Source: Prado023 sp963818445 (lineage in GTDB: Bacteria; Actinomycetota; Actinomycetes; S36-B12; CAIYMF01). From it: DNA of 64,000 bases. The stretch is from contig CAWFSG010000019.1 in the NCBI GenBank assembly GCA_963818445.1, positions 248,001 to 312,000 on the forward strand. The letters are read 5' to 3'. The position numbers were made by a program, and so were the translations under genes. Shown piece by piece: positions 27,366 through 35,546 of the stretch; within the stretch, counting starts at the first letter, position 1, and each line of letters opens with the position of its first letter. The notes under the pieces are model-generated. The model had not been told where the DNA came from and searched no databases. It worked only from the letters and a program-made list of their open reading frames with translations.

Positions 27366-27422
27366 CGCGGATCGCGTCGGATCTCAACGCACACGATCGG
27401 CGCAGATCCGACGCGATCCGCG
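27366..27422. repeat. 19-bp perfect inverted repeat, possible bidirectional terminator
   Basis: Arms 27366-27384 and 27404-27422 are exact reverse complements, separated by a 19-base loop. It lies between the ends of two convergent genes (alpha/beta hydrolase and hsp20), so it may stop transcription from both sides. No T-run is seen. Confidence 0.55.
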
Positions 27423-27426
27423 TCGA

Positions 27427-27864
27427 TCAGCCGGTCGTCAGCGAGACGGGCGCTGACGCGCCGGAGTCGACGGCGATCTTGCGCGGCTTGGCCGCCTCGG
27501 CCACCGGCAACGACAGCGTCAGCACACCATTGGTGTACGTCGCCGCGATGTTCTCCAGGTCGACGCCGTCGCCGAGGGTCAGCTGCCGGGCGAATGTGCC
27601 GGACACGCGTTCCGCAGCGAGCCATTCGACGCCCTCAGGGCCGGCCGCCCGCTGGGCACGGATCGTCAGGACGCGACCGTCGACATCCACATCGATCGAC
27701 CCCGGGTCGATGCCCGGCAGGTCGCAGAGCAGGATCCAGTGATCGCCGTCCCGGTACAGGTCGATCGGCATGGCACGCATTGCCTGCCCGACGTCGACCG
27801 CCGATGTGAACATGCGCTCCGCGAGCCGATCGAGGTCACGGAACGGATCGAAACGAGTTGCCAC
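27427..27864 (-). CDS. Small heat-shock protein (Hsp20/alpha-crystallin)
   Basis: A 145-residue Hsp20 chaperone that holds unfolded proteins. FDPFRDLDRLAERMF is the usual bacterial start, the alpha-crystallin domain runs from about residue 36 (MPIDLYRDGDHWILLCDLPGIDPGSIDVDVDGRVLTIRA) to the conserved YTNGVLTLSLP-V end (A-x-x-x-N-G-V-L). The GTG at 27864 is preferred because GGAGG lies eight bases upstream; the GTG at 27873 would overlap the ribosome site. A CIRCE operator with overlapping promoter lies 40-66 bases upstream, so it is likely repressed by HrcA. Confidence 0.93.
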   Translation of the reverse strand: MATRFDPFRDLDRLAERMFTSAVDVGQAMRAMPIDLYRDGDHWILLCDLPGIDPGSIDVDVDGRVLTIRAQRAAGPEGVEWLAAERVSGTFARQLTLGDGVDLENIAATYTNGVLTLSLPVAEAAKPRKIAVDSGASAPVSLTTG

Positions 27865-27903
27865 CTCAACCACCTCCTCTTGTCCATGAGGCGCAGTTCT
27901 AAG

Positions 27904-27930
27904 TTAGCACTCGAACTAGGAGAGTGCCAG
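27904..27930 (-). promoter_or_regulatory. CIRCE operator and promoter of hsp20
   Basis: TTAGCACTC-N9-GAGTGCCAG matches the CIRCE element (TTAGCACTC-N9-GAGTGCTAA) at 15-16 of 18 arm bases with the exact 9-base spacer. On the - strand CTGGCA and TAACTT (27906-27901), 18 bases apart, may form the promoter and overlap the operator. Confidence 0.8.
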
Positions 27931-27969
27931 CCCTGGCGACCTGGTTCGTGCCGGCTCAGGCGTGGTCGC

Positions 27970-29019
27970 TCAGGCGGTCAGGCCCTCGCCGCTGGAGTCA
28001 GCCAGCCCTGCCCCGCCGAGCCCCTCACCTGCGATCTCGAGCTCCGCAGCCTCCCGGGCCAGCCTCTCGGCAGCCTCACGCTCACCGGCCTCGTGATGCT
28101 CGCGGGTGCGCTGGGCCATCCGCTCGCGCATGGTTGCGCGATCGAGTTCCATCGGCTCGGTGGTGGCCAGGAAGTCAAGCATCACGCGGGCGAACCGCGA
28201 CGGCTCGTCCATGTGTGGGAAGTGCTCCGACTGCTCGAAGATCTCCAGCCGACTGCCTGGGATCACCTCGTGGGCGTGGTAGGCGTGAGCGACGGGGATG
28301 ACCGTGTCGCGGGCCCCCCACACGATCAGGGTGGGTCGGCCCTCGGTGAGGTACAGCCGGTCCACGGCGCTCACGCGCTGTCCCCCGGGCTCGACGACGC
28401 TGCGCAGGGTGTGCACGAATGCGGCCCGGGACGGGCTCTCGGACAGGCTCGAGTAGCCACGGACGACTTCGACCGTCGAGGGCCGTGGGCGGGGGCGCAC
28501 GGGCATCCGCGACAGCACCCGCGAGGCTGCGAGACCCGCGTTGCGCACGTGTCGGTTGGCGATGATCGGAAGGACGAGCTCCACACCCGGCATCGTGCCC
28601 GCGCGCAGGGCCTTGCTCACCTCGCGGCCGAATCCCCCGCTGTCGACCAGGACGAGCCGATCGGTGTGCTCGAAGTACTGGTAGGCGAACTGCATCGCCA
28701 CCCCGCCACCCAGGGAATGTCCGACGATGGTCGCGCGATCGTGACCGAGAGTGTCCATCAGGTCGCGGATCTGGGTCGCGAAGCCGCCCAGGGAGTAGTC
28801 CGCGCCGGGCACGTCCGAGGCGCCGTGGCCGTAGAGGTCGGGCGCGATGACATGCGCGTGCTCGGACAGTGCAGGGATCACCGGATCCCAGGTCGCGCTG
28901 CTGCTGGTGATCCCATGGATGAGCATGAGGACCGGCAGGGCGGGGTCACCGGCAACCCGGTAGGCGACCCGATGGCCGTGGATGATCGCCTCGGCCCGGT
29001 GCACCGGCTCCTGCTGCAT
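27970..29019 (-). CDS. Alpha/beta hydrolase with charged C-terminal extension
   Basis: A 349-residue alpha/beta hydrolase. LMLIHGITSSSATWDPVIPAL (HGITSS oxyanion region), DLYGHGASDVP, IVGHSLGGGVAMQFA (Ser nucleophile), WGARDTVIPV (Asp) and FEQSEHFPHMDEP (His) are all intact. Beyond the fold, about 60 residues are highly charged and helical (ATMRERMAQRTREHHEAGEREAAERLAREAAELE), probably a coiled coil or oligomerisation tail. Such an extension is unusual for the family. Not recognised as a named enzyme. It lies upstream of the hsp20 operator on the same strand. Confidence 0.88.
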   Translation of the reverse strand: MQQEPVHRAEAIIHGHRVAYRVAGDPALPVLMLIHGITSSSATWDPVIPALSEHAHVIAPDLYGHGASDVPGADYSLGGFATQIRDLMDTLGHDRATIVGHSLGGGVAMQFAYQYFEHTDRLVLVDSGGFGREVSKALRAGTMPGVELVLPIIANRHVRNAGLAASRVLSRMPVRPRPRPSTVEVVRGYSSLSESPSRAAFVHTLRSVVEPGGQRVSAVDRLYLTEGRPTLIVWGARDTVIPVAHAYHAHEVIPGSRLEIFEQSEHFPHMDEPSRFARVMLDFLATTEPMELDRATMRERMAQRTREHHEAGEREAAERLAREAAELEIAGEGLGGAGLADSSGEGLTA

Positions 29020-29107
29020 CGCGCCTCCTCGGGGCCACCTGGACCAGGGGCCGTCTCAAGAGTGCCAGTCGACCCCCGGCACGGTCACACCGCCCCCGAT
29101 CTCGGCC

Positions 29108-30334
29108 TCAGCCGAGCACGACCCACCCGAGCGCGGCGCATCCCAGAACGACGAGGTGGGGAGCCACCCGGAACGTGAGCAGCGCGACGAATGCCGCGGA
29201 CGCGAGCAGGAACTCGGCCCATCCGGTGATCCCGGACACCCAGACGGGGTCGTAGAGGGCTGCGCCCAGCAGCCCGACGACCGCAGCGTTCACGGCCGCG
29301 AGTGCCCGACGCACGCGCACGTCACCGGCGAGCCGGTGCCAGTGCCCGAGGACCCCCACCACGAGCAAGTAGCCGGGCAGGAAGATGGCGATGATCGCAG
29401 CGACCCCGAGGAGCGGCCCTCCCGCCGCAGCCCCGAGGTACCCGGCGAAGGTGAACAGGGGCCCCGGGACGGCATTGGCAAGGCCGTAGCCGGCCACGAA
29501 GTCCGCCTGCGTCACGGCACCGGAGCCGACGACGACCTGCTCGAGCATGGGCAGCACGACGTGTCCGCCACCGAACACCAGCGCCCCGGCCCGGTAGAAG
29601 CCCGCCAGCAGGACCACCCACTCAGCTGGCCACACCCGTGCCAGGGCGGGAAGCCCGACGAGCAGCACCACGAACGTCGTGAGCGCGGCCATCGGCACCC
29701 ACCGGGGCATCGAGGGCGACACCTGGGCAGAGTCCCAGGGACCTGCACGCGTACGGCGGTCGCGTACCAGCACCAGGCCCAGCACTGCAGCGATCACCAG
29801 GACCAATGACGGCATCCAGACCGTGGGCACCGCCAGGACGGCGACAGCCGAGGCCGCCGCCAGGAATGCCAGGAGCCAGCCGGTGCACAGGTTGCGGGCC
29901 ATCTGCACAACGGCCTGCGCAACGACGGCCACGGCAGCCACCTTCAGCCCGGCCACCACCCCCGTGGGCACCGTGACGCCACCACCCACGGCCAGTCCGG
30001 CCCCGATGAGCAGGACTGCTGACGGCACCGTGAAGCCCAGCCAGGCGCGCACCGAGCCACCGAGGCCGGCACGCTGCAGCCCGACGCCCATCCCGACCTG
30101 CGAGCTCGCCGGCCCGGGCAGGAACTGGGCGAGCGCCACGAGATCGGCGTACTGGGTCTCCCCCAGCCAACGACGCCGCTCGACGAACTCCGTCCGGAAG
30201 AACCCCAGATGGGCCACAGGACCGCCGAAGGAGGTCAGGCCCAGGCGCAGGAAGGCCCGACCCACCCCGGCGTCGGAGTCCGCCCCTGGCCCGGGGCTGG
30301 CCCCACCGGAGGGCTGCACATCAGGCACGAGCAC
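29108..30334 (-). CDS. chrA: Chromate transporter ChrA (long CHR family)
   Basis: A 408-residue membrane protein with two tandem CHR domains: the first begins FLRLGLTSFGGPVAHLGFFRTEFVERRRWL, with FLPGPASSQVGMGVG; the second has AGALVFGGGHVVLPMLEQVV and GLANAVPGPLFTFAGYLGAAAGG, the characteristic FGG and PGP repeats. These proteins export chromate by proton coupling, though genomes often carry them without chromate resistance, so the substrate is not assured. Start uncertain between GTG 30334, 30328 and TTG 30358. Divergent from the subtilase gene. Confidence 0.92.
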   Translation of the reverse strand: MLVPDVQPSGGASPGPGADSDAGVGRAFLRLGLTSFGGPVAHLGFFRTEFVERRRWLGETQYADLVALAQFLPGPASSQVGMGVGLQRAGLGGSVRAWLGFTVPSAVLLIGAGLAVGGGVTVPTGVVAGLKVAAVAVVAQAVVQMARNLCTGWLLAFLAAASAVAVLAVPTVWMPSLVLVIAAVLGLVLVRDRRTRAGPWDSAQVSPSMPRWVPMAALTTFVVLLVGLPALARVWPAEWVVLLAGFYRAGALVFGGGHVVLPMLEQVVVGSGAVTQADFVAGYGLANAVPGPLFTFAGYLGAAAGGPLLGVAAIIAIFLPGYLLVVGVLGHWHRLAGDVRVRRALAAVNAAVVGLLGAALYDPVWVSGITGWAEFLLASAAFVALLTFRVAPHLVVLGCAALGWVVLG

Positions 30335-30466
30335 ATCATGGCCCACCCGGCACGACAACGGGTTTAGGTCGCCTTAGCCTGACCGAACGACACCGCGGGA
30401 CGCCCTCACACCCCGGGGCCCCCATACTGGTCCCAGAACCCCGCATCCACCCCCGAGGAGCCTGCC

Positions 30467-32038
30467 GTGCCCCGGTTCACCCGCCCGCTCGTCGCGGGCG
30501 TCGCGGCCATGGCCCTGCTTGCAGGCATGTCGCCGGCCTCGGCCGACGAGTCCTCTCCCGGAGTCCAGCAGCCAGGCAATGCCGCCAACGCCGACGTGCT
30601 TGGCCCAGACCTGACCCTGCCGGTACCGGCGCAGGACGTGACCGACACCGATGAGAGCTTGCGCTCCACCCGCAACGAGGTCTCGGTGATTGTGGACGAC
30701 GGGTCGGGGTCACCCACCGTCACCAAGCTGCGCGCCGACTCCCCCGCTCAGGCCGCTGAACTTGCTGCCAGCCTCGATGCCCAGCCGGACGTTGTCGCCG
30801 CCCCCACAACACGGCTACGGGCCTTCGAGGCGGTCAACCCCGAGCCCCTGGCCCCGTCGCAGTGGAACCTGCCGATGGTGGGGGCCACCGACGCCTGGGC
30901 GTTGAGTCAGGGTGCGGGTGTCATCGTCGCGGTCATCGACACGGGCGTGGACGCTGCGCACCCAGACCTCGCCGGACGAGTCCTGCCCGAGATCGATCTC
31001 CTGCCCGAGGTGACCCCCCTACCTGAGCAGAACGGGCACGGCACCCGCGTGGCCAGCATCATCGCCGGCTCGCTCAACGGGATCGGCATGGCCGGCATCG
31101 CACCGCAGGCCAGCATCCTTCCGGTCTCCGCGCTCGACCCGGCGGGCTACGGCGACAGCAGCACCGTGGCGCGGGGCATCATCGCCGCTGCGGATGCCGG
31201 GGCACGGGTCATCAACCTCTCCCTCGGGGGCCCGGACCCGGATCCCATCCTGGACCAGGCCTGCGCGTACGCGTTCGCACGGGGTGCAGTCGTGGTCGCG
31301 GCGGGCGGCAACAGCTACCTCACCGGCAACCAGGTGCAGTACCCGGCGGCGTCGCCCAATGTCCTCGCGGTGGCCTCGGTGGACCGGACAGGCAATCCCT
31401 CGGGGTTCTCCAACACGGGCCCGCACATCGACATCGCCGCACCCGGTGAGGCAGTCCTGGCCGCGCTGCCAGGTGTCGGCTACGACGAGGAGTCCGGCAC
31501 GTCGTTCGCCGCCCCCCATGTCGCGGCGGCGGTGGCCCTCGTCCTGTCCGCCAATCCCGGGCTCAACGCCGCAGAGGCCGCCTCGGTGGTGCAGATGACG
31601 GCCGCCGACGACATCAGCGGCAACGGGCGCGACGACCAGCTCGGCCAGGGCATCGTCCGTGCGGACCGGGCCGTTGCGAGCGCAGTCACGATGACCTCGT
31701 CGGGGCTTCCGGCCACGACCCGGGTCCGGCTCCGGGGCTTCAACGCGCTGGGTGAGCCAGGACGTCGCGGGCAGGTCACAGCCTTCACCGTGCAGGTCCA
31801 GGCCCGGTACCCGGACAAGGTCTGGCGGGCAGATCCACTGCCCACGCTCGTGCGCTTCGAGTTCCGGCCCTCCGGGGCCAAGAAGTACCGACAGGTCGCC
31901 GTCGTGGCCTCCGGTCCCGACGGCCGGGCGACCCTCCAGGCGGTACCGCCGCGCAGCGGCAAGTGGCGGGCGCGCGTCCAGCAGCCGAACGGACGCTGGA
32001 GCGTCAGCGGATCGGACCACCTGAAGGTCCGTCGCTGA
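30467..32038 (+). CDS. Secreted S8 family serine peptidase (subtilase)
   Basis: A 523-residue secreted subtilisin-like protease. An N-terminal signal peptide (FTRPLVAGVAAMALLAGMSPASA) is followed by a propeptide-like region to about residue 120. The triad is complete: Asp158 (VIDTGVD), His191 (NGHGTRVAS) and Ser346 (GTSFAAPHVA), with the oxyanion Asn in AAGGNSYLTG. The C-terminal 140 residues form a beta-rich extension (TRVRLRGFNALGEPGRRGQVTAFTVQVQARYP) resembling a secretion or binding module, not a known anchor. GTG start follows GAGGAG. The GDPD gene begins one base past the stop, suggesting a shared transcript. Confidence 0.94.
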   Translation: MPRFTRPLVAGVAAMALLAGMSPASADESSPGVQQPGNAANADVLGPDLTLPVPAQDVTDTDESLRSTRNEVSVIVDDGSGSPTVTKLRADSPAQAAELAASLDAQPDVVAAPTTRLRAFEAVNPEPLAPSQWNLPMVGATDAWALSQGAGVIVAVIDTGVDAAHPDLAGRVLPEIDLLPEVTPLPEQNGHGTRVASIIAGSLNGIGMAGIAPQASILPVSALDPAGYGDSSTVARGIIAAADAGARVINLSLGGPDPDPILDQACAYAFARGAVVVAAGGNSYLTGNQVQYPAASPNVLAVASVDRTGNPSGFSNTGPHIDIAAPGEAVLAALPGVGYDEESGTSFAAPHVAAAVALVLSANPGLNAAEAASVVQMTAADDISGNGRDDQLGQGIVRADRAVASAVTMTSSGLPATTRVRLRGFNALGEPGRRGQVTAFTVQVQARYPDKVWRADPLPTLVRFEFRPSGAKKYRQVAVVASGPDGRATLQAVPPRSGKWRARVQQPNGRWSVSGSDHLKVRR

Positions 32039-32039
32039 G

Positions 32040-32792
32040 GTGTCGCGCCCGACCCATCCCTTCCTCGCGGGCGCCCATCCACTGGCGCTTGCCCATCGCG
32101 GAGGAGCGGCCGAGTCCGTTGAGAACTCCCCCACCGCCTTCCAGCACGCCGTGGATCTCGGCTACCGCTGGATCGAGACCGATGTGCGCGCCACGATCGA
32201 CGGGCATGCCATCGTCTTCCACGACGCCGCGATGGACCGGACGACCGACGCCAGCGGGGCGGTGTGCGCACTGCCGCTGGCCGAGGTCCGATCAGCGCGG
32301 ATGGCCGATGGTCAGGCCCCCCTCACCCTGGCCGAGGCACTGCAGCGGTGGCCTGAGGTCCACTTCAACGTCGACGTGAAGTCCAACGACGCGGTCGCGC
32401 CCTTCCTGCGGGCCGTGGCCGACGCCGAGGCATGGGACCGGGTGTGCGCGGCAGCGTTCTCCACCGCCCGACTCACCACCCTCAGGCGGCAGGCAGGGCC
32501 ACGGCTGGCAACGTCCATGGGCCCCTCGGAGGTCACCCGCCTGGTCCTCGGGGCACCCGACCACTCCCCCGCGTGTGCGGCACAGGTGCCACATCGCGCC
32601 CGGGGCATCCCTGTCGTGACCCGGCGCCTGGTCCAGCGGGCCCATCGGCGCGGCGTGCAGGTGCATGTCTGGACGATCAACGACCCGGTCGAGATGGCCA
32701 GCCTCCTCGACCTCGGGGTCGACGGGCTGGTCACTGACCGTCCCTCCGCGCTGCGCGAGGTCCTGGTCCGACGGGGATCCTGGGTCATCTAG
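32040..32792 (+). CDS. Glycerophosphodiester phosphodiesterase (GDPD)
   Basis: A 250-residue TIM-barrel phosphodiesterase. LALAHRGGAAESVENSPTAFQHAVDLGYRWIETDVRATIDGHAIVFHDAAMDRTTD gives the catalytic His and metal-binding Glu-Asp and His set of the family, and VHVWTINDPVEMASLLDLGVDGLVTDRP is the conserved C-terminal segment. It hydrolyses glycerophosphodiesters to glycerol 3-phosphate and an alcohol. No signal peptide, so probably cytoplasmic. GTG start is one base after the subtilase stop. Confidence 0.93.
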   Translation: MSRPTHPFLAGAHPLALAHRGGAAESVENSPTAFQHAVDLGYRWIETDVRATIDGHAIVFHDAAMDRTTDASGAVCALPLAEVRSARMADGQAPLTLAEALQRWPEVHFNVDVKSNDAVAPFLRAVADAEAWDRVCAAAFSTARLTTLRRQAGPRLATSMGPSEVTRLVLGAPDHSPACAAQVPHRARGIPVVTRRLVQRAHRRGVQVHVWTINDPVEMASLLDLGVDGLVTDRPSALREVLVRRGSWVI

Positions 32793-32929
32793 CCCGCGCC
32801 ATGCGCACCGGGCTGCCGTCAGGACCGCTACCATGAGACCTCGGCCACAGGGGTCGTGCCCCCGGCACGTGCCGTCACCTTCAGGATCAGCATCCGCGCA
32901 TCCTCGCGCGTTTGGGGTGCACGGTGCTG

Positions 32930-32957
32930 GGGAATGAAGCAGTGGTCAATCAGTGTT
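32930..32957 (+). promoter_or_regulatory. SigR-type promoter (GGGAAT-N19-GTT) of rbpA
   Basis: GGGAAT (32930-32935) and GTT (32955-32957) are 19 bases apart, matching the GGAAT-N18/19-GTT consensus of the thiol-stress sigma factor SigR/SigH. rbpA is a known SigR target in Streptomyces. Confidence 0.6.
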
Positions 32958-33035
32958 ACCCACTTGTGCGGCTGCACCCAGCCGCCGAGTGCGTGACCTG
33001 CCCGATCGGGCACACACGCGGAAAGGCACTACATC

Positions 33036-33392
33036 ATGGGAAACGGCGCTGTTCGCGGCACGCGACTGGGATCCACCAGTTACGAGAGCGACGCGGGCGT
33101 GGACTTCGCGACCCGGCAGATGACCACCTACGACTGCGCAGCAGGTCACGCGACCACGCTGCCCTTCTCCGACGAGGCCGAGATCCCCTTCGACTGGGAG
33201 TGCGCCACCTGTGGTGGACCGGCCGTCCTGCGCGACGGTGTCGAGCCCGAGCGCAAGCCCGAGAAGCACGTGCGTACCCACTGGGACATGCTGCTCGAAC
33301 GGCGCACCCTGGCTGAGCTCGAGGAGGTCCTCGAGGAGCGCCTCGACGTCCTGCGCGAGATGCGTGGCGAGGAGATCCGCCGCTCCGCGTGA
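33036..33392 (+). CDS. rbpA: RNA polymerase-binding protein RbpA
   Basis: A 118-residue actinobacterial transcription factor that binds the principal sigma factor and RNA polymerase and aids open-complex formation. The N-terminal tail RGTRLGSTSYESD, the zinc-related core YDCAAGHATTLPFSDEAEIPFDWECATCGGPAVL, the basic linker and the C-terminal sigma-interaction helix-turn (THWDMLLERRTLAELEEVLEERLDVLRE) are all standard. A likely SigR-type promoter sits about 80-105 bases upstream. It converges with fxsA. Confidence 0.97.
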   Translation: MGNGAVRGTRLGSTSYESDAGVDFATRQMTTYDCAAGHATTLPFSDEAEIPFDWECATCGGPAVLRDGVEPERKPEKHVRTHWDMLLERRTLAELEEVLEERLDVLREMRGEEIRRSA

Positions 33393-33396
33393 TCGG

Positions 33397-33921
33397 CTAG
33401 TCGTCCGGACCGGCGATCTCGCCGCGTACGACCCTCGGACCGGGTTCCGGCTCACCGCCGGCCCGGTCCGTTGCATGTCCGCCCGACGGATCCGCGGGAG
33501 CCACGTCCCCCTCCACGACCTGGCCCGGGATCACATCGCCCGGCACGACGGTGGTGCGCGGGGCGCCGGAGGCATCGGTCACGGTGATCACCGAGACACC
33601 ACGTGCGCGCATGGCCGCCTCCGTGCTGCGCAGGACGTGCCCGGAGACCCATCGTTGGATCGCTGGCACCAGAAGGGCCAGCCCGACGAGGTCGAGCACC
33701 AGCCCGGGCAGGGCGATGAACGTCCCTGCGGCGATGCGCCACCCGCGCGCCGGCGGAAGGCTGCGTGCACCCCAACGGATCACGGCCAGACCGGCCACCA
33801 CATCGAGGAACAGCACCAGCAGTGCCCCTGCGCCGCCGAACGAGTCGATGAGGGCAAGGACCGCGGCAACCTCGGCCACGGTCAGCAGCGCGAGGAACGC
33901 GAGCGTGAGGAAGCGGGCCAT
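33397..33921 (-). CDS. fxsA: FxsA family membrane protein
   Basis: A 174-residue protein of the FxsA family (DUF, cytoplasmic membrane). Three hydrophobic segments occupy about residues 5-25, 28-46 and 65-85, with the family signature GLLxxFxLxVVxGLAVIRWGARSL followed by a conserved helix (RWVSGHVLRSTEAAMRARG). In E. coli FxsA over-production blocks F-exclusion of phage T7, but its cellular role is unclear. The C-terminal 80 residues are a disordered Pro/Gly/Asp-rich tail. It is one base after ppm1 on the same strand, a conserved neighbour (compare Rv2051c-Rv2053c). Confidence 0.85.
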   Translation of the reverse strand: MARFLTLAFLALLTVAEVAAVLALIDSFGGAGALLVLFLDVVAGLAVIRWGARSLPPARGWRIAAGTFIALPGLVLDLVGLALLVPAIQRWVSGHVLRSTEAAMRARGVSVITVTDASGAPRTTVVPGDVIPGQVVEGDVAPADPSGGHATDRAGGEPEPGPRVVRGEIAGPDD

Positions 33922-34722
33922 CTAGTGACCCCCTGCCGCCCCGCGCCGGGCTGCCCGCGCCTCGCGGCGGCGCCGAGCAGCCGCTACGACCTTGTCAGCC
34001 CGCTCCTGCGCACCCCACACGGTGACCCGCCACAGGGCCTCACGCACGATGCTCCCGCTCATCTTCGAGGTTCCGTACTCGCGCTCGACGAACGTGATCG
34101 GGACCTCGACGACGCGCATCCCCGACTGGACGGTGCGTCGGGCCATGTCCACCTGGAAGCAGTACCCCTGCGACGCCACGTTGTGCAGTTCGAGCGCACG
34201 CAGCGTGCTGGCGCGGAATACGCGGTACCCGCCCGTCGCGTCGTGCAGCGGGACGTCGAGGGCCATCCGGGTGTAGGCGTTGCCGCCGCGGGAGAGGAAC
34301 TCCCGGGACTTCGGCCAGTTGACGACCTCGCCACCGGGGATCCACCGGGAGCCCAGCACGAGGTCGGCCTCGCGCAGGGCATCGAGCATCGCGGGCAGTT
34401 GCTCGGGCTGGTGGGAGCCGTCGGCGTCCATCTCGATCAGCACGTCGTAGCCACGCTCCAGGCCCCAGGCGAATCCGGCCATGTAGGCCGCAGCCAGGCC
34501 CTCCTTGCCGAGGCGGTGCAGGACGTGGATGTGGTCATCGGCAGCCGCGAGCTCATCGGCGATGGCCCCCGTGCCATCCGGGGAGTTGTCGTCGGCCACG
34601 AGGATGTCGGCCTCCGGCACGGCTGCGCGAACACGAGCGGTGATCCGCGCGACGTTCTCGATCTCGTTGTACGTCGGGATGATCACCAGGATCCGGCCGA
34701 GGTCGGCGAACTGCTCAGTCAC
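33922..34722 (-). CDS. ppm1: Polyprenol monophosphomannose synthase
   Basis: A 266-residue GT2 glycosyltransferase that transfers mannose from GDP-mannose to polyprenyl phosphate on the cytoplasmic face of the membrane, supplying protein O-mannosylation and mannolipids. It has VIIPTYNEIENV, ILVADDNSPDGTG, YDVLIEMDADGSHQPEQLP (DxD-type metal site), and VEVPITFVEREYGTSKMSG (GTxKM), and lacks the C-terminal membrane domain, as in the short Ppm1/Dpm1 form. In M. tuberculosis it is fused to Lnt; here lnt is a separate gene 3 kb away. GTG start is preceded by GACAAT-N6, consistent with the leaderless pattern. Confidence 0.95.
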   Translation of the reverse strand: MTEQFADLGRILVIIPTYNEIENVARITARVRAAVPEADILVADDNSPDGTGAIADELAAADDHIHVLHRLGKEGLAAAYMAGFAWGLERGYDVLIEMDADGSHQPEQLPAMLDALREADLVLGSRWIPGGEVVNWPKSREFLSRGGNAYTRMALDVPLHDATGGYRVFRASTLRALELHNVASQGYCFQVDMARRTVQSGMRVVEVPITFVEREYGTSKMSGSIVREALWRVTVWGAQERADKVVAAARRRREARAARRGAAGGH

Positions 34723-34728
34723 TGGACC

Positions 34729-34734
34729 ATTGTC
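34729..34734 (-). promoter_or_regulatory. -10-like hexamer GACAAT, leaderless start of ppm1
   Basis: GACAAT on the - strand is six bases before the GTG at 34722. Confidence 0.3.
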
Positions 34735-34771
34735 CCATGGGCCCCACACCACCCGATGCGCTCGACCGCTG

Positions 34772-35038
34772 TCAGCGGGCGGAGGCCCTGTTCGCGGCGC
34801 GCTTGTCCTGCAGGTGAGCCCGATCGGCCAGCACGGCCTGACGGTGCTCCTCGGTGAGCAGGTCCACGCGCAGACCTGGAGCCTCCGGCCCGTACTGCTC
34901 GACCTGCGCGAGGACCTCCTCCTCCGTGCGCGCGGAGCGCAGCTCCAGCCATGTGCCGACCCCGCCGTAGGCGATCGACTCGACAAGGAACACGAGCATC
35001 AACCCCGCAACGACCAGGACGCCAACAATCCACTCCAT
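34772..35038 (-). CDS. Small membrane-anchored hypothetical protein, 88 aa
   Basis: Begins with one transmembrane segment (WIVGVLVVAGLMLVFLVESIAYGGVG) followed by a highly charged helical cytoplasmic tail (ARTEEEVLAQVEQYGPEAP, EEHRQAVLADRAHLQDKRAANR). Not recognised. The ATG is chosen because GGGAGGAGGCGCC stands upstream. It is 49 bases before ppm1 on the same strand and follows a LapA-domain gene, so this looks like a small cluster of membrane helpers. Confidence 0.6.
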   Translation of the reverse strand: MEWIVGVLVVAGLMLVFLVESIAYGGVGTWLELRSARTEEEVLAQVEQYGPEAPGLRVDLLTEEHRQAVLADRAHLQDKRAANRASAR

Positions 35039-35128
35039 GGCGCCTCCTCCCGCCACTTCCACCGTACGCCGCGGATGACGGCCGGTGAAGGGACGTGCGG
35101 CACCAGACGCGAACCGATCCCGGCCGTC

Positions 35129-35389
35129 CTACCGGGCGTCGCGGCGGGCCTTGCGGCGCCGGCGACGGCGCATCACGCCGAGCCCGAACCACACCAGGGC
35201 ACCGACCAGGGCCACGACGATCGTGTACAGCCACACCGGCCAGGTGAAGTCCCAGAAGAGGAACTGCAGCGTCACGGGCTGCCTGTTCTGCAGGACGAAG
35301 ACCAGCAGGACACCCAGTCCGCCGATGGTGGCGATCGCGCCGGCGCCCAGGCCGCCCTTGGATTCGGTGGCGTCCGTGTCGAGGTCCAT
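35129..35389 (-). CDS. LapA-domain (DUF1049) membrane protein
   Basis: An 86-residue protein with two membrane segments (LGAGAIATIGGLGVLLVFVLQNRQ and VWLYTIVVALVGALVWFGLGVM) and the QNRQPVTLQFLFW motif of the LapA/DUF1049 family between them, then a strongly basic tail RRRRRRKARRDAR. In E. coli LapA helps lipopolysaccharide assembly; in actinobacteria the role is unknown. Confidence 0.8.
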   Translation of the reverse strand: MDLDTDATESKGGLGAGAIATIGGLGVLLVFVLQNRQPVTLQFLFWDFTWPVWLYTIVVALVGALVWFGLGVMRRRRRRKARRDAR

Positions 35390-35546
35390 CGCACTCCCCT
35401 GAGGTCACAGGGCTCCACCGGGGTGCGGAGCCAGACCCGTCAGTGTGCCAGAACGAAGGCGGGCAACGCGGGACGTGACGCACCCGAGATGCACTCCTGA
35501 CCGGGGCTGGTAGCGTCGCGGGCAACGACGAGGAGAGGCGAGCACC

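Noticed and set aside
30363..30385. DtxR/IdeR-like iron box (TTTAGGTCGCCTTAGCCTGACC) upstream of the subtilase
   Set aside because: Only the left half matches the consensus; the right half needs an insertion. Too weak to call.
32934..33000. Small ORF (ATG at 32934) upstream of rbpA
   Set aside because: It overlaps the predicted SigR promoter and would start before the transcript; no ribosome site.
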